Assembly: GCF_000308655.1 (NCBI RefSeq)
Contig: NZ_BAGC01000110.1
Location: 62,001-126,000 of the forward strand
Direction of reading: 5' to 3'
DNA: 64,000 nt
Source of the DNA: Nocardia niigatensis NBRC 100131
GTDB taxonomy: Bacteria; Actinomycetota; Actinomycetes; Mycobacteriales; Mycobacteriaceae
Shown here: positions 35,955 to 44,769 of the stretch, piece after piece
Layout of the letters: every line of letters begins with the position of its first letter
Position numbering within the stretch: the first letter of the stretch is position 1
The notes under the pieces: model-generated
Database searches by the model: none
What the model saw: the letters and a program-made list of their open reading frames with translations, nothing else
What the model was told of the DNA's origin: nothing
Translations under genes and position numbers: made by a program

Positions 35955-37661
35955 TCAGTCCGCGGCGGGCAGCCGCACCGTGAATTCGGTGTGGCCGGGA
36001 CGGCTTTCGACCGCGATGGCGCCAGCGTGCGCCTTCACCACCGCCGCCACGATGGACAGGCCCAGCCCGGTGCTGCCGGCACGTCGCGAGCGCGACGAAT
36101 CGCCGCGGGCGAATCGTTCGAAGACCTCCGGCTGCAGTTCCGCGGGGATGCCCGGTCCATCGTCGGTGACCCGCCAGATCGCCCCGCCCCGGCCGTCCTC
36201 GGCCAGGGCGGTGGTGACCCGGGTGCCGGGTCCGGTGTGCACGCGTGCATTGGCGAGCAGGTTGGCCAGCACCTGGTGCAGGCGCGCGGGATCGCCGCTG
36301 ACAACGATCGGCTCGGGCGGTAATTCCAACGCCCACTGCAGATCCGGCCCGGCGATGTGGGCGTCGCTGACCGCGTCGACGGTGAGCCGGGTCAGATCGA
36401 CCGGCGCGTGTTCGAGGCCGCGTCCAGCGTCCAGGCGGGCCAGCAGCAGCATGTCCTCCACCAGGGTGGTCATGCGCCGGGACTCCGAATCGACCCGGCC
36501 CATGGCGTGCGCGACCACGGGCGGCAGCGTATCCCGTTCTCGCAGCGCCAGTTCCGCGTAGCCGCGGATGGAGGACAGCGGGGTGCGCAGCTCGTGGCTG
36601 GCGTCGGCCAGGAACCGCCGGATCCGGGTCTCGCTGGCGTGCCGGGCCTCCAGCGCGCCGGCGATGTGGTCGAGCATGCGGTTGATGGCCATGGCGAGTT
36701 GGCCGACCTCGGTGTGCGCATCGGCGTCGGCGACCGGAACCCGCACGGGCAGCGTCACTTCCCCGCGATCCAGCCGCAGGTCCGCGACCCGCGCGGCGGT
36801 GGCGGCGACCCGATCCAGCGGGGTCAGGGCGCGCCGGACGAGCCAGATGCCCGCCGTCGTGGCGACCACCAGGACCACGGCGGTGACGATGAGCAGGATC
36901 AGGAACACCCGCATGAGAGTCGCATCGACCTGCGCCAGTGGCAGACCGGTGATCACGGTCTTGCCAGACCAACTGGTCTGGGCGAGCACGCGGTAGTGGC
37001 CCTGGCCCGGGATATCCAGCGAGGCCGGCTTCCCGGGGGTGACAGCGGCGAGCTCCTTGCGCGCCGACTCCGACAGGGCCGTTTGCACGCCATCGGAGCC
37101 GACGTGACCCGCGCTCACCGGTCGATCGTGATCGACGATCGCGCCGACCGTATCCGGTTGAATGTTGCGGCGATTCAGGAACTCCGGGCCGGGACCGGTC
37201 GCCTCGCCCGAGGACGGCGGCGGGCCGGGGACATTGTGCTGATCCGGCGGCGGGCCCAGGCTCGGACCGCCACCCGAATCGCCCAGCGCCCGATTCGCCG
37301 TCTCCTTCAGCGTCACATCCACCTGGTGCACCAGGAACTGTTGCAGCGCAAGCTCGGTCGCGATCCCGATGCCCGAGACCACGACCACCAGCAGCACGAC
37401 CTGCCCGATCAGTAGGCGGGCGCGCAGCGACCAGCGACGGCGGGGTCGCGACTCGGCCAGGTCGTCGGTGAACTCACCGGGCTCTTTCGCGACCACGATT
37501 GATTGATTCCCCAACGCGCCGAACTGATTCCCTGACATCGGCTGATCCGCGGACACACCCGGCTGATTCGGAAGCGCCCCGAGATCGTTCATGACCGCAC
37601 CGGGCAGGTTGGTGGATGCACCGAGCTCTTTCGTGGACTCACTGAGCTGGTTTGATGACAT
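35955..37661 (-). CDS. Sensor histidine kinase
   Basis: 568 aa from the ATG at 37661, which overlaps the response-regulator gene by 23 bp. After an unusual 85-residue polar N-terminus with repeated NQ/NQP motifs come TM1 (LLIGQVVLLVVVVSGIGIA), an extracytoplasmic sensor loop, TM2 (FLILLIVTAVVLVVATTAG), a HAMP domain, the H-box FLADASHELRTPLSSIRGYA with the phospho-accepting His, the N-box LANLLANARVH, and G-boxes DDGPGIP and GSTGLGLSIV. It partners the adjacent OmpR-type regulator. Confidence 0.92.
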   Translation of the reverse strand: MSSNQLSESTKELGASTNLPGAVMNDLGALPNQPGVSADQPMSGNQFGALGNQSIVVAKEPGEFTDDLAESRPRRRWSLRARLLIGQVVLLVVVVSGIGIATELALQQFLVHQVDVTLKETANRALGDSGGGPSLGPPPDQHNVPGPPPSSGEATGPGPEFLNRRNIQPDTVGAIVDHDRPVSAGHVGSDGVQTALSESARKELAAVTPGKPASLDIPGQGHYRVLAQTSWSGKTVITGLPLAQVDATLMRVFLILLIVTAVVLVVATTAGIWLVRRALTPLDRVAATAARVADLRLDRGEVTLPVRVPVADADAHTEVGQLAMAINRMLDHIAGALEARHASETRIRRFLADASHELRTPLSSIRGYAELALRERDTLPPVVAHAMGRVDSESRRMTTLVEDMLLLARLDAGRGLEHAPVDLTRLTVDAVSDAHIAGPDLQWALELPPEPIVVSGDPARLHQVLANLLANARVHTGPGTRVTTALAEDGRGGAIWRVTDDGPGIPAELQPEVFERFARGDSSRSRRAGSTGLGLSIVAAVVKAHAGAIAVESRPGHTEFTVRLPAAD

Positions 37662-38388
37662 AACCCGCACCTCGCAATGTGTGGATCATCGGCGGACGAC
37701 CGCTGTCGATCTTCTTGCGCAGATAGGAGACATAGAGTTCGACGATGTTGGATCGGCCGCCGAAGTCGTAGCTCCAGACCCGATCCAAGATCTGCGCCTT
37801 GCTCAGCACCCGGCGGGGATTGCGCATGAACAATCGCAGCAGCTCGAATTCCGTTGAGGTCAGCACGATGTCGACGCCGCCGCGAGTGACTTCGTGGCTG
37901 TCCTCGTCGAGCACCAGGTCGCCGACCACCAGCCGGGAAGCGCTTTCCTCGCTCGCGATGCCGGCGCGCCGCAGCAGCCCCCGCAGCCGCAACACCACCT
38001 CGTCGATGCTGAAGGGCTTGGTGACGTAGTCGTCGCCGCCCGCGGTGAGCCCGGCAATCCGGTCCTCGACCGAATCCTTCGCGGTCAGCAGCAGCACCGG
38101 CAGATCCGGGAGCAGGACTCGCAGCCGGTCGAGCACCTCGAGGCCGGTCATATCGGGCAGCATCACGTCGAGCACGACCACATCCGGCCGCAGCTCGCGG
38201 ACTCCGGCGACGGCCGTGCGCCCATCCCCCGCGGTGCCGACGATCCAACCCTCGTAGCGCAGGGCGATGGCGAGCAGTTCGGCCAGCGCCGGTTCGTCGT
38301 CCACCACCAGTACGCTGACGGGGCTGCCGTCGGCGCGACGCATGGCGGCGCGCTCGATCGGGGTGTTTCCCGAGGTCAGAACTGACAT
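37639..38388 (-). CDS. OmpR-family response regulator
   Basis: 249 aa. Receiver domain: acidic DDE near residue 30, phospho-accepting Asp in DVVVLDVMLPDMTG, and the conserved lysine in YVTKPFS. The C-terminal winged helix (VLTSTEFELLRLFMRNPRRV and LYVSYLRKKID) is OmpR/PhoB type. The gene leads the two-component operon and overlaps the kinase start. Target genes are unknown. Confidence 0.93.
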   Translation of the reverse strand: MSVLTSGNTPIERAAMRRADGSPVSVLVVDDEPALAELLAIALRYEGWIVGTAGDGRTAVAGVRELRPDVVVLDVMLPDMTGLEVLDRLRVLLPDLPVLLLTAKDSVEDRIAGLTAGGDDYVTKPFSIDEVVLRLRGLLRRAGIASEESASRLVVGDLVLDEDSHEVTRGGVDIVLTSTEFELLRLFMRNPRRVLSKAQILDRVWSYDFGGRSNIVELYVSYLRKKIDSGRPPMIHTLRGAGYVIKPAQ

Positions 38389-38439
38389 TGTTACAGCGTC
38401 GGGGAAATCGCTGGGCCGAAGCTGTACCGAAGCTATGGG

Positions 38440-38890
38440 TCAGCTGTGAGAGCTGTGCGCCGGATCATCACCTGCCGCTGCCGGTTCTCGGCCGTGGGAT
38501 ATCCGAGGCGATCGCGGGCGCACGCTGCCACTGGCCGCGCAGGCGAGCACGACACCGAGCGCGGACATATCGGAGGGCGGTGTCGGCAGGGCATCTTCGT
38601 CCTGCTCCGTCGCAGGCGCGGAACTCATGTCGGTCTCGGGCGAAGGATCGGCCGCTTCCTCGTGTTCGCCCTCGGGCAGCGGGATGGCGATTTCGGCCAG
38701 GCGCACACCGTCTCGGGTGAGCGAGAGGGTATGGAGTCCGACCCGGCCACGGGTGAATCCGGCGGCGTGTACGGCCCGCAGGGCGGTGGCGAGACCGGCG
38801 GCCAGGGCGCGGAGCACGGGCTCGGGCAGCGCGCCATGCTCGGCGATCACGCTACTCAGGGGCATGGATGGTACGAACAGAGCTGCACGC
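38440..38890 (-). pseudogene. Protein-kinase-like fragment lacking HRD
   Basis: Reads PWRAALFVPSMPLSSVIAEH, GALPEPVLRALAAGLATALR, AVHAAGFTRGRVGLHTLSLT and DMSALGVVLACAASG. This is the middle of an actinobacterial Ser/Thr-kinase fold in which the catalytic HRDLKPSN loop is replaced by GRVGLHTLSL and DFG is absent. Both the N-lobe and the tail are missing. Either a relic or a trimmed pseudokinase. Confidence 0.55.
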
Positions 38891-39038
38891 CAGGGGTTTT
38901 CGTCGTCCGCGCCGGCACATCGGCAGTGTCGCCACGAACCGCCGAGCACCGGGCCGGACGGGCATTGTCATCGATCCTCTCGGGATGCGACCGCACGTCA
39001 GGCCGGCACGTCAGCTCAGCCGACAGGTCGGTCCGACC

Positions 39039-40628
39039 TCAGATCGTATGCCCCACGTCGGTGGCCACCAAGCGGTCCAGGGCGCGCTCGGCGAGGGCGG
39101 CGATGGTCATCGACGGGTTGCATGCCGCGGTGTTGCCCGGCATGAGCGCGCCGTCGATGACATACAGGCCGGGCTGGCCGAGCACGCGGCCGTCCAGGTC
39201 GCACACCGAACCCATGCTCGCGCCGCCCAGCGGATGCCAGGTGGACGGGAAGGCGAGGTTGGTGTCGAGCAGGACGCTGGACGGTCCGGCGATGCGCTGC
39301 ACGGCGGGACCGATGTGGTTGTCCTGGATCGCGGCATCGCCGTCGGCGGGCCAGTAGAGGGTCGCGGCATCGGTCGCCGAGTCGTAGCGGAACTCGCCGC
39401 GGCCGGTGCTGAGGCCGTAGCCGACCATCATGGTGCTGTGCGCGTCCATCGACAGCGGCGGCATGGACGCCTGGATGACGGTGTGCGCGTTGTCCGGGTC
39501 ATCCCAGTTCAGGCTGCCGTAGACGACCGGACCGCCCTGGGCGGGACCGAATTCCTCGGTGGGAGCGGACCACACGTAGATGCGGTCGGCATTGGTACCC
39601 CAGCCGCGGCCGAGTTCGTCCGGCAGATCGGGGATCTGGCCCTTCGCCTTGGCGCGCACCAGCAGACGGGTGGTATTCAGGCTGCCCGCGGCCATGACCA
39701 GGGCATTGGTGGTGAGGATCTTGTTCTCCAGCACGGTGCCCGCGGTGTCGGTGCGGTTCACGTGCACGACCCAGCGGCCGTCCGCGGCCCGCTCGATATC
39801 GGTGACCTCGTGCAGGGTCTCGACGGTGACGCGGCCGGTGGCCTCGGCGGCGGCGATATAGGTGACGTCGACCGAGTGCTTGCCGCCATTGTTGACACCC
39901 ATGGCGCCGTCGCCATTGGTGTAGGAGGGGGCCATCTCGCCGCGGAGTTCCGCGAGCGCGAAGTTCCAGTCGATGGGCATCGGGATCTTCGACAGCGGGA
40001 GACCGGCCTGACGGACGTGGTCGGCGAAAACCCGTGCGGCGGTGTAGTTCGGCGTGTTGATCAGCTCGTCCGGCGCCACGGCCAGTCCCAGCATGCGGGC
40101 GACCCGGGGATAGTAGACGGAATTCAAGGTTTCCCAGCCGAGTCCGTCCGGGAAGTGGCGGCTGAAGACCGCCTCGGTCGGCTGCAGCGACATGCCTTGG
40201 TAGACAAGCGATCCGCCGCCCAGCCCGGCCGCGCACAGAGCGGTCATGTTCTGGCCCGCCACGGCTTCGACGAGTCCGGTGTATTTGTCGAAAGCCACCG
40301 GCTTGCCGAACAATTCGGGACTCGAGCGATGCCACAGGATGCGCTTGTCCGGCGAGCCGGCGTGCGGGAAGGTCTGCGCGTTCGGGCCGGTGGGCCAGCG
40401 CACGCCGCGCTCCAGCAGCAGCACGTCGACACCCGCTTCGGCCAGCCGCAACGCGGTAACTCCGCCGCCGAAACCCGAGCCGATGACGACGACCCGATGG
40501 TCCTCCCGGGTGAGTTCCACTCTGTTGACCCGGGCGGCGATTCCTGCGCGGGCGACCGGTGCGGTCGCGAGCAGAGCAGCGGTAGCGGCCGCTCCGGCTA
40601 GCAGGGAGCGGCGCGAGATATCTGGCAT
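39039..40628 (-). CDS. GMC oxidoreductase, cholesterol-oxidase-like
   Basis: 529 aa. A twin-arginine signal (ISRRSLLAGAAATAALLATA) exports the folded flavoprotein. The FAD motif is VVVIGSGFGGGVTALRLAEA; later hallmarks are AAGLGGGSLVYQGMS, MAAGSLNTTRLLVRAKAKG, the catalytic histidine in STWHPLGGASMG and the asparagine in CNPSMTIAALAER. The overall pattern follows class I cholesterol oxidases, which oxidise and isomerise 3-beta-hydroxysterols; the glutamate needed for isomerisation could not be placed confidently. It is divergent from a TetR gene with a strong operator between them. Confidence 0.82.
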   Translation of the reverse strand: MPDISRRSLLAGAAATAALLATAPVARAGIAARVNRVELTREDHRVVVIGSGFGGGVTALRLAEAGVDVLLLERGVRWPTGPNAQTFPHAGSPDKRILWHRSSPELFGKPVAFDKYTGLVEAVAGQNMTALCAAGLGGGSLVYQGMSLQPTEAVFSRHFPDGLGWETLNSVYYPRVARMLGLAVAPDELINTPNYTAARVFADHVRQAGLPLSKIPMPIDWNFALAELRGEMAPSYTNGDGAMGVNNGGKHSVDVTYIAAAEATGRVTVETLHEVTDIERAADGRWVVHVNRTDTAGTVLENKILTTNALVMAAGSLNTTRLLVRAKAKGQIPDLPDELGRGWGTNADRIYVWSAPTEEFGPAQGGPVVYGSLNWDDPDNAHTVIQASMPPLSMDAHSTMMVGYGLSTGRGEFRYDSATDAATLYWPADGDAAIQDNHIGPAVQRIAGPSSVLLDTNLAFPSTWHPLGGASMGSVCDLDGRVLGQPGLYVIDGALMPGNTAACNPSMTIAALAERALDRLVATDVGHTI

Positions 40629-40659
40629 GTGACACCTTGAAAGGTTCGTACGGCTGCGG

Positions 40660-40693
40660 TTGAGTAACCTGGTTACTCAAGTAACGGCGTTAC
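40660..40693. promoter_or_regulatory. Pair of TetR-type palindromes
   Basis: Arms TTGAGTAACC and GGTTACTCAA around one T (40660-40680) are a perfect 10-1-10 palindrome. Immediately after, GTAACG-G-CGTTAC (40681-40693) is a second, 6-1-6. Both use the GTAAC/GTTAC half-site. They fill the 74-bp gap between the divergent GMC oxidase and TetR genes. Confidence 0.72.
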
Positions 40694-40702
40694 TGTAACT
40701 GC

Positions 40703-41404
40703 ATGGCAAAGGAGACGGAAGAGGCATTGAGAGCGAGGATTCTCCTCGAGGTTCGCACTCTGCTCGAGTCCGACGGCTATGACGCCGTCCAGCTGCGCGA
40801 AGTCGCGCGCCGCGCCCACGTCTCCCTGACCACGATCTACAAGCTCTTCCCCACCCGCGACGAGCTGCTGGTCTCCGCCATCGAGGCGTGGATGGAAGAG
40901 AACACCTATGTCCCGATGGAGATCCCACCTCCCGGCGAGTCCATCCACGACGGGCTGATCCGCGTCATCCGCCACGTCTTCGACCCGTGGGAACGCCACC
41001 CGATCATGCTCGAGGCCTATCACCGCGCCCGCACCGGACCGGCGAACCAGCGGCTCGACAACCACGGCCTCGACGCCGTGCTCCCGATCGCCGCCGCCGT
41101 CCTCGCCGGCGCCAGTCCCCGCTATCTCGAGGACATCGCCGTCATCCTCTCCAACATGACCTTCTCCCTCCTCGGCCAATGCGCCGACGGCACCCTCGAG
41201 ATCTCCCAGGTCCTCCCGATCCTCGAACGCGCCGTCCACCGCCTCACCGCCAACAACGAACCCGAGGCCACCGAAGCCCTCCGCCGCCGCGGCTCCTCCG
41301 ACCCCCTCCGCCCCGACTCCTCCGGCCGCCTCCCCCTCCGCCCCGACGTAGCCGCCCCCTACCGCCGCACGCCCACGGATTCCCCTGCGCCAGAACAACC
41401 CTGA
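40703..41404 (+). CDS. TetR-family transcriptional regulator
   Basis: 233 aa; HTH VQLREVARRAHVSLTTIYKL with following FPTRDELL, then a ligand domain with HPIMLEAYHRARTGPANQ. The region after residue 190 is a low-complexity Arg/Pro/Ser-rich tail (RRRGSSDPLRPDSSGR) encoded by imperfect CTCCGCC-type repeats, unusual for TetR. It is divergent from the GMC oxidase and likely represses it through the paired palindromes; a sterol ligand is a guess from the neighbour. Confidence 0.88.
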   Translation: MAKETEEALRARILLEVRTLLESDGYDAVQLREVARRAHVSLTTIYKLFPTRDELLVSAIEAWMEENTYVPMEIPPPGESIHDGLIRVIRHVFDPWERHPIMLEAYHRARTGPANQRLDNHGLDAVLPIAAAVLAGASPRYLEDIAVILSNMTFSLLGQCADGTLEISQVLPILERAVHRLTANNEPEATEALRRRGSSDPLRPDSSGRLPLRPDVAAPYRRTPTDSPAPEQP

Positions 41405-41429
41405 CGCTCTCCCCGCACCCTGCCCGAGC

Positions 41430-42110
41430 CCGTCCGCACGGTACCGCGTCCTCGTCGCCCGAGATCACCAGGGCCCGCGGCGCATTCACTGCGGCGACCG
41501 ATGCGGCCCGGGTAGTCGGCGACGACCTCGGGCAGCGCGCCCATGAGACGGCCGCGCGCCGCTACCAACCGGCAGGCGTCCCCGAGCGACCACAGACCCG
41601 CGACATACGCTGCCGCGATCTCGCCGATCGAATGACCGATCACCACGTCCGGGGTGACGCCGAACGACTCCAGCAGGCGGTACAGCGCCACCTCGAAGGC
41701 GAACAGGGCGGGCTGGGTGAACTCGGTCCGATCCAGCACCGGGGCGCCGCCATCGGCGGAGCCGCTGAACATGACGTCGCGGAGCGAGCACTCCAGCAAC
41801 GGATCGAAATGGGCGCACACCGCGTCCAGTTCGGTGGCGACCACCGGGAAGGCCTCGTACGGCCCGGATCCCATGCCGATCCGCTGCGCGCCCTGCCCGG
41901 TGAACAGAAAGGCCGTCGTTCCCGCGCCGACGGTGCCCGTCACGACACCGGCGCGGGTTCCCGATTCGGCCAGAGTCGCCAGCAATTCGAGCACCTCGAC
42001 GCGATCGCGACCGAGGACCACACCGCGCGAATCCAGCCGCCCCCGCGAATTCGCCAGTGCGCCGGCCGCATCCGCGATGTCGATCCACAGGGACCCTGGC
42101 CGAGGAGATG
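41430..42110 (-). pseudogene. Type I polyketide synthase acyltransferase fragment
   Basis: Reads WIDIADAAGALANSRGRLDS, then AFLFTGQGAQRIGMGSGPYE, FTQPALFAFEVALYRLLESF, VVIGHSIGEIAAAYVAG (serine nucleophile) and RGRLMGALPEV. After a frame change near 41500 it reads VAAVNAPRALVISGDEDAV and stops at the TetR 3' end. This is the linker and first two thirds of an acyltransferase domain. All other PKS domains are missing, so it is a stranded module fragment. Confidence 0.72.
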
Positions 42111-42263
42111 GTTCAGACCAGGTAAACCGACCCAGCTGTGCCGCCAGGATCAGTGCAACAATTGCTCAGCAACGATGCTGAAGACTGCCACGCTACCTGA
42201 CCATGCCAACCGAATGAGGCATGTGTACCAGGGGTTTTCGAGCGGCGCGGGTCATCGTACTGA

Positions 42264-42293
42264 ACAGTAGTTCGAACGATCTTGACTTGTCAA
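42264..42293 (-). promoter_or_regulatory. Sigma-70-like promoter upstream of the PKS fragment
   Basis: On the minus strand TTGACA (42293-42288) and TACTGT (42269-42264) are 18 bp apart. Two palindromes overlap it: TTGAC-TT-GTCAA (42282-42293) and TACTG-AA-CAGTA (42258-42269). It points toward the PKS remnant and probably once drove that gene. The rest of 42111-42791 holds no supported gene. Confidence 0.5.
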
Positions 42294-42791
42294 TCGTCCA
42301 ATTGCCCCTGAAATCATTGGCAGCACAGGCTAGGCAACCTACCCGAGCCACGGGCGGTCGCGAGGGCGGAAGACGATGGGCTCTCCGCTGTATTTCGCTG
42401 CCGCACAAACGATTTTGTACGTATGTCGAAACTTATTGCGATCCCATGTCGCGGCGCGGTGAGGGAGGCGCGTCCGAATCGCAAGCCGAGCGGCTCCACG
42501 ACGACCTTTCCGGCACACGGAACCGACATCGTTCACGAACGCATCCCATCGGCTCGCCGACGACATATCCACCACCACACCCTCAGGCAACCCCCTCGAT
42601 CAGTCACCCCGGACGCCGAGACCATCCAGCACGACAGGACCACGCGACGTGCCCAACCCGAGCGCCACACTCTCGACCCGTGGCCACCCAACCCCCTGCC
42701 AAGTGGCCACCACACGCCGAGTACCAGCCGATTTGTATATCCAGGGGGGTCCTGGGGTAATCTCATCGAGCACGAGCGAGAGCGAATGCAA

Positions 42792-42846
<55 letters not shown>

Positions 42847-42868
<22 letters not shown>

Positions 42869-43849
42869 AGAAATCCCCTCCGACCAGGGTCGGAGGGGAT
42901 TTTTTCTGCCACCGAACTCGATCGAAATCGGCCGGATCTCACAGAAATCTCACATTTTCGGCCGATCTCCCCGCGCCCACCGCTCGCGAGAACCTCGCGA
43001 TTGTCCGGCGCTGTTTCGGGGATGTCGATGTAGTGGGCCTTGGCCACCGCTTTGGTGTTGCCGAGTTGTCGCGCGGCACGCTCGGGATCACTGTAGGCAT
43101 TGTCGACTGCCGTGCCGACCCCACGCCGGAACTTCCTCGGAGTGACCCAGGAGTAGTTCTCCCCGCGGGCGGCGCGCCAGCTGCGCCCGAAGTTGTTAGG
43201 GTTGCGAAGGGAACCGTTGCGTGCGGGAAACAGGACCCCGGTGGGTGTTCGGCTGCCCGGTGACCTCAAGATCTTTCAGCGCCTCACGGCAGGCTTGCGC
43301 GGAGTGTTCCGGCAGCAGCATCCGCCGCCACCCGTTCGTCGACTTCGGGAATGGCTGGCGCATCCACCCGCCGGTGCTGGCCCTCTTCACCTCTACCAGC
43401 GTCCCGGTGACGTCGACGTAGGGGATCGTGGCATCGAGATCGATATCCTCCAGCAGGACGGCGAAGACCTCGTGCGGCCGCAGCCCGGTGCCGCAGATCA
43501 GGTCGGTAACCCATACCACCGACCAGTCGCGCGGCGGGCCGGAGGTGTATGCCGGCGTGCCGGGAACAGCCTCCCCGGACGCCCAGGCACGCACCTGAGC
43601 CCTGAAGCCCGGCAGTGCATCCTGGTCTCCAGCCTTGCCACGGGCGCGGGTGCTGCGCTGGGTGAACGGGCTCACTCCGTCCACGGGATTGGTATCGACA
43701 GCACCGTGCCGGACGGCGATCTGCATCATCGCTCGCAGAATTATCTTGTGCTGCTTGGCCTTACGACGCATTCCCATCGCAACCAACCCCTTGAGATGTC
43801 GGTCGAGCTCGCCGGCAGTCGCCTGCCACACCTGCAGATTCTGCGACAT
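42847..43849 (-). pseudogene. Tyrosine recombinase (integrase), truncated and frameshifted
   Basis: From the ATG at 43849 the core-binding part (QVWQATAGELDRHLKGLVAM, AKQHKIILRAMMQIAVRHGA) leads to the catalytic arginine in LICGTGLRPHEVFAVLLEDI. The frame changes between about 43216 and 43269 to PTGVLFPARNGSLRNPNNFG, VTPRKFRRGVGTAVDNA (box II region), QLGNTKAVAKAHYIDIPETA (catalytic Tyr). The usual N-terminal arm-binding domain is missing. The frame then runs through the tRNA terminator and stops inside the tRNA-Pro 3' end, as in elements that integrate there. Confidence 0.75.
42871..42905 (+). terminator. Rho-independent terminator of tRNA-Pro
   Basis: A 15-bp stem (AAATCCCCTCCGACC with GGTCGGAGGGGATTT) around a two-base AG gap, ending in a run of six T. 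It starts two bases after the tRNA CCA. The same DNA is read on the other strand as the end of the integrase frame. Confidence 0.9.
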
Positions 43850-44402
43850 AGAGGCGGTGGCGGTCGGAGTCGAGGGCCACGGCGCTGGGATCGCTGTGGT
43901 CTCCGACCGGGATGTAGGCGTTGACCGAGTCGGTGGCAGGGTCGATGACCGCGAGCGTGCCGCGTGCTCCGACGCTGAGCAGGTAGACGAGATGGGTCAC
44001 AGGATCGATGACCAGCGGCTGGGTTTCGCGCACGAACACGTCGTTCACCGGGATCGTCGTGATGGCTGCGTGTGTCCGAGTGTCGAGCACCGTCACACTG
44101 ACCGGATACGGCGGGGTAGCAGGGTCTTGGGTGACGACGTAGGCGCGGTGCAGTCCCGCATCGACGGCGATGCCTCGCGGCCCGTAGCCGACCTGGACGG
44201 TGCCGCAACCGCGGTAGGCTCCTACCCCGAGATCGTCGAAGTCGCGGTTGGTCGCTGGATCGGTCGTGGTCGGAGCTGTGGTCGAGGAGACGGAAACCGA
44301 GGCAGGTGATCCGCAGCCGCCGACTGCGAGCACTGCGACTGTGGCGATCCCTGTCGCCGCGAAAAGCCTTGACAGATATCGACAACGACCCGATCGGTAC
44401 AC
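43761..44402 (-). pseudogene. Beta-propeller lipoprotein, 3' end lost at the integrase junction
   Basis: GTG start at 44402; a lipoprotein signal ATVAVLAVGGC with the lipobox cysteine; a Ser/Thr linker; then YVTN-type blades such as GRGIAVDAG-like PRGIAVDAGLHRAYVVTQ, SVTVLDTRTHAAITTIPVND, PLVIDPVTHLVYLLSVGARG and DPSAVALDSDRHRLYVAES. Homology ends at about 43845, exactly where the integrase coding sequence starts on the same strand; a full propeller would need several more blades. The lipoprotein was probably cut by the recombination that brought the integrase. Confidence 0.65.
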
Positions 44403-44621
44403 GCACTTCCCCCGTTGATCTTGTTGAACACCTCGACGCTACCGCAATCCACGGTCTGTTCCGGGAAGCATCGGCTGGTCGCACCACCGAGGCCATCCCG
44501 ATGGGGCTGAACGTCAACTCGGTCGACCCTGCGGCCGGTTTCGATGCTGCCGCCTTGATTTCGTCGTCGACGGAACCGGCGGTCGTCGCGCGACGCTACG
44601 GTTGTCCGTGGCCATGAGAAA

Positions 44622-44662
44622 GTCCCCGCTGGTGGCCATTTGTAGGTCCCCGCTGGCGGCCA
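44622..44662 (+). repeat. Terminal direct repeats of the IS21 element
   Basis: Two copies of GTCCCCGCTGGYGGCCA (44622-44638 and 44646-44662) lie at the left end; the related GTCCCC cores recur near the right end. Multiple subterminal repeats are typical transposase-binding sites in IS21 elements. Confidence 0.65.
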
Positions 44663-44769
44663 GGTAAAAGTCCCCACTCTCTTGCTCGTCGTGTCATGCC
44701 CGGAGCTCGTGGCCTGGGCGGTGACGGTGATAGCGCCAACTGTCATCCGTCACTGCCCAGGGAGTTCCA

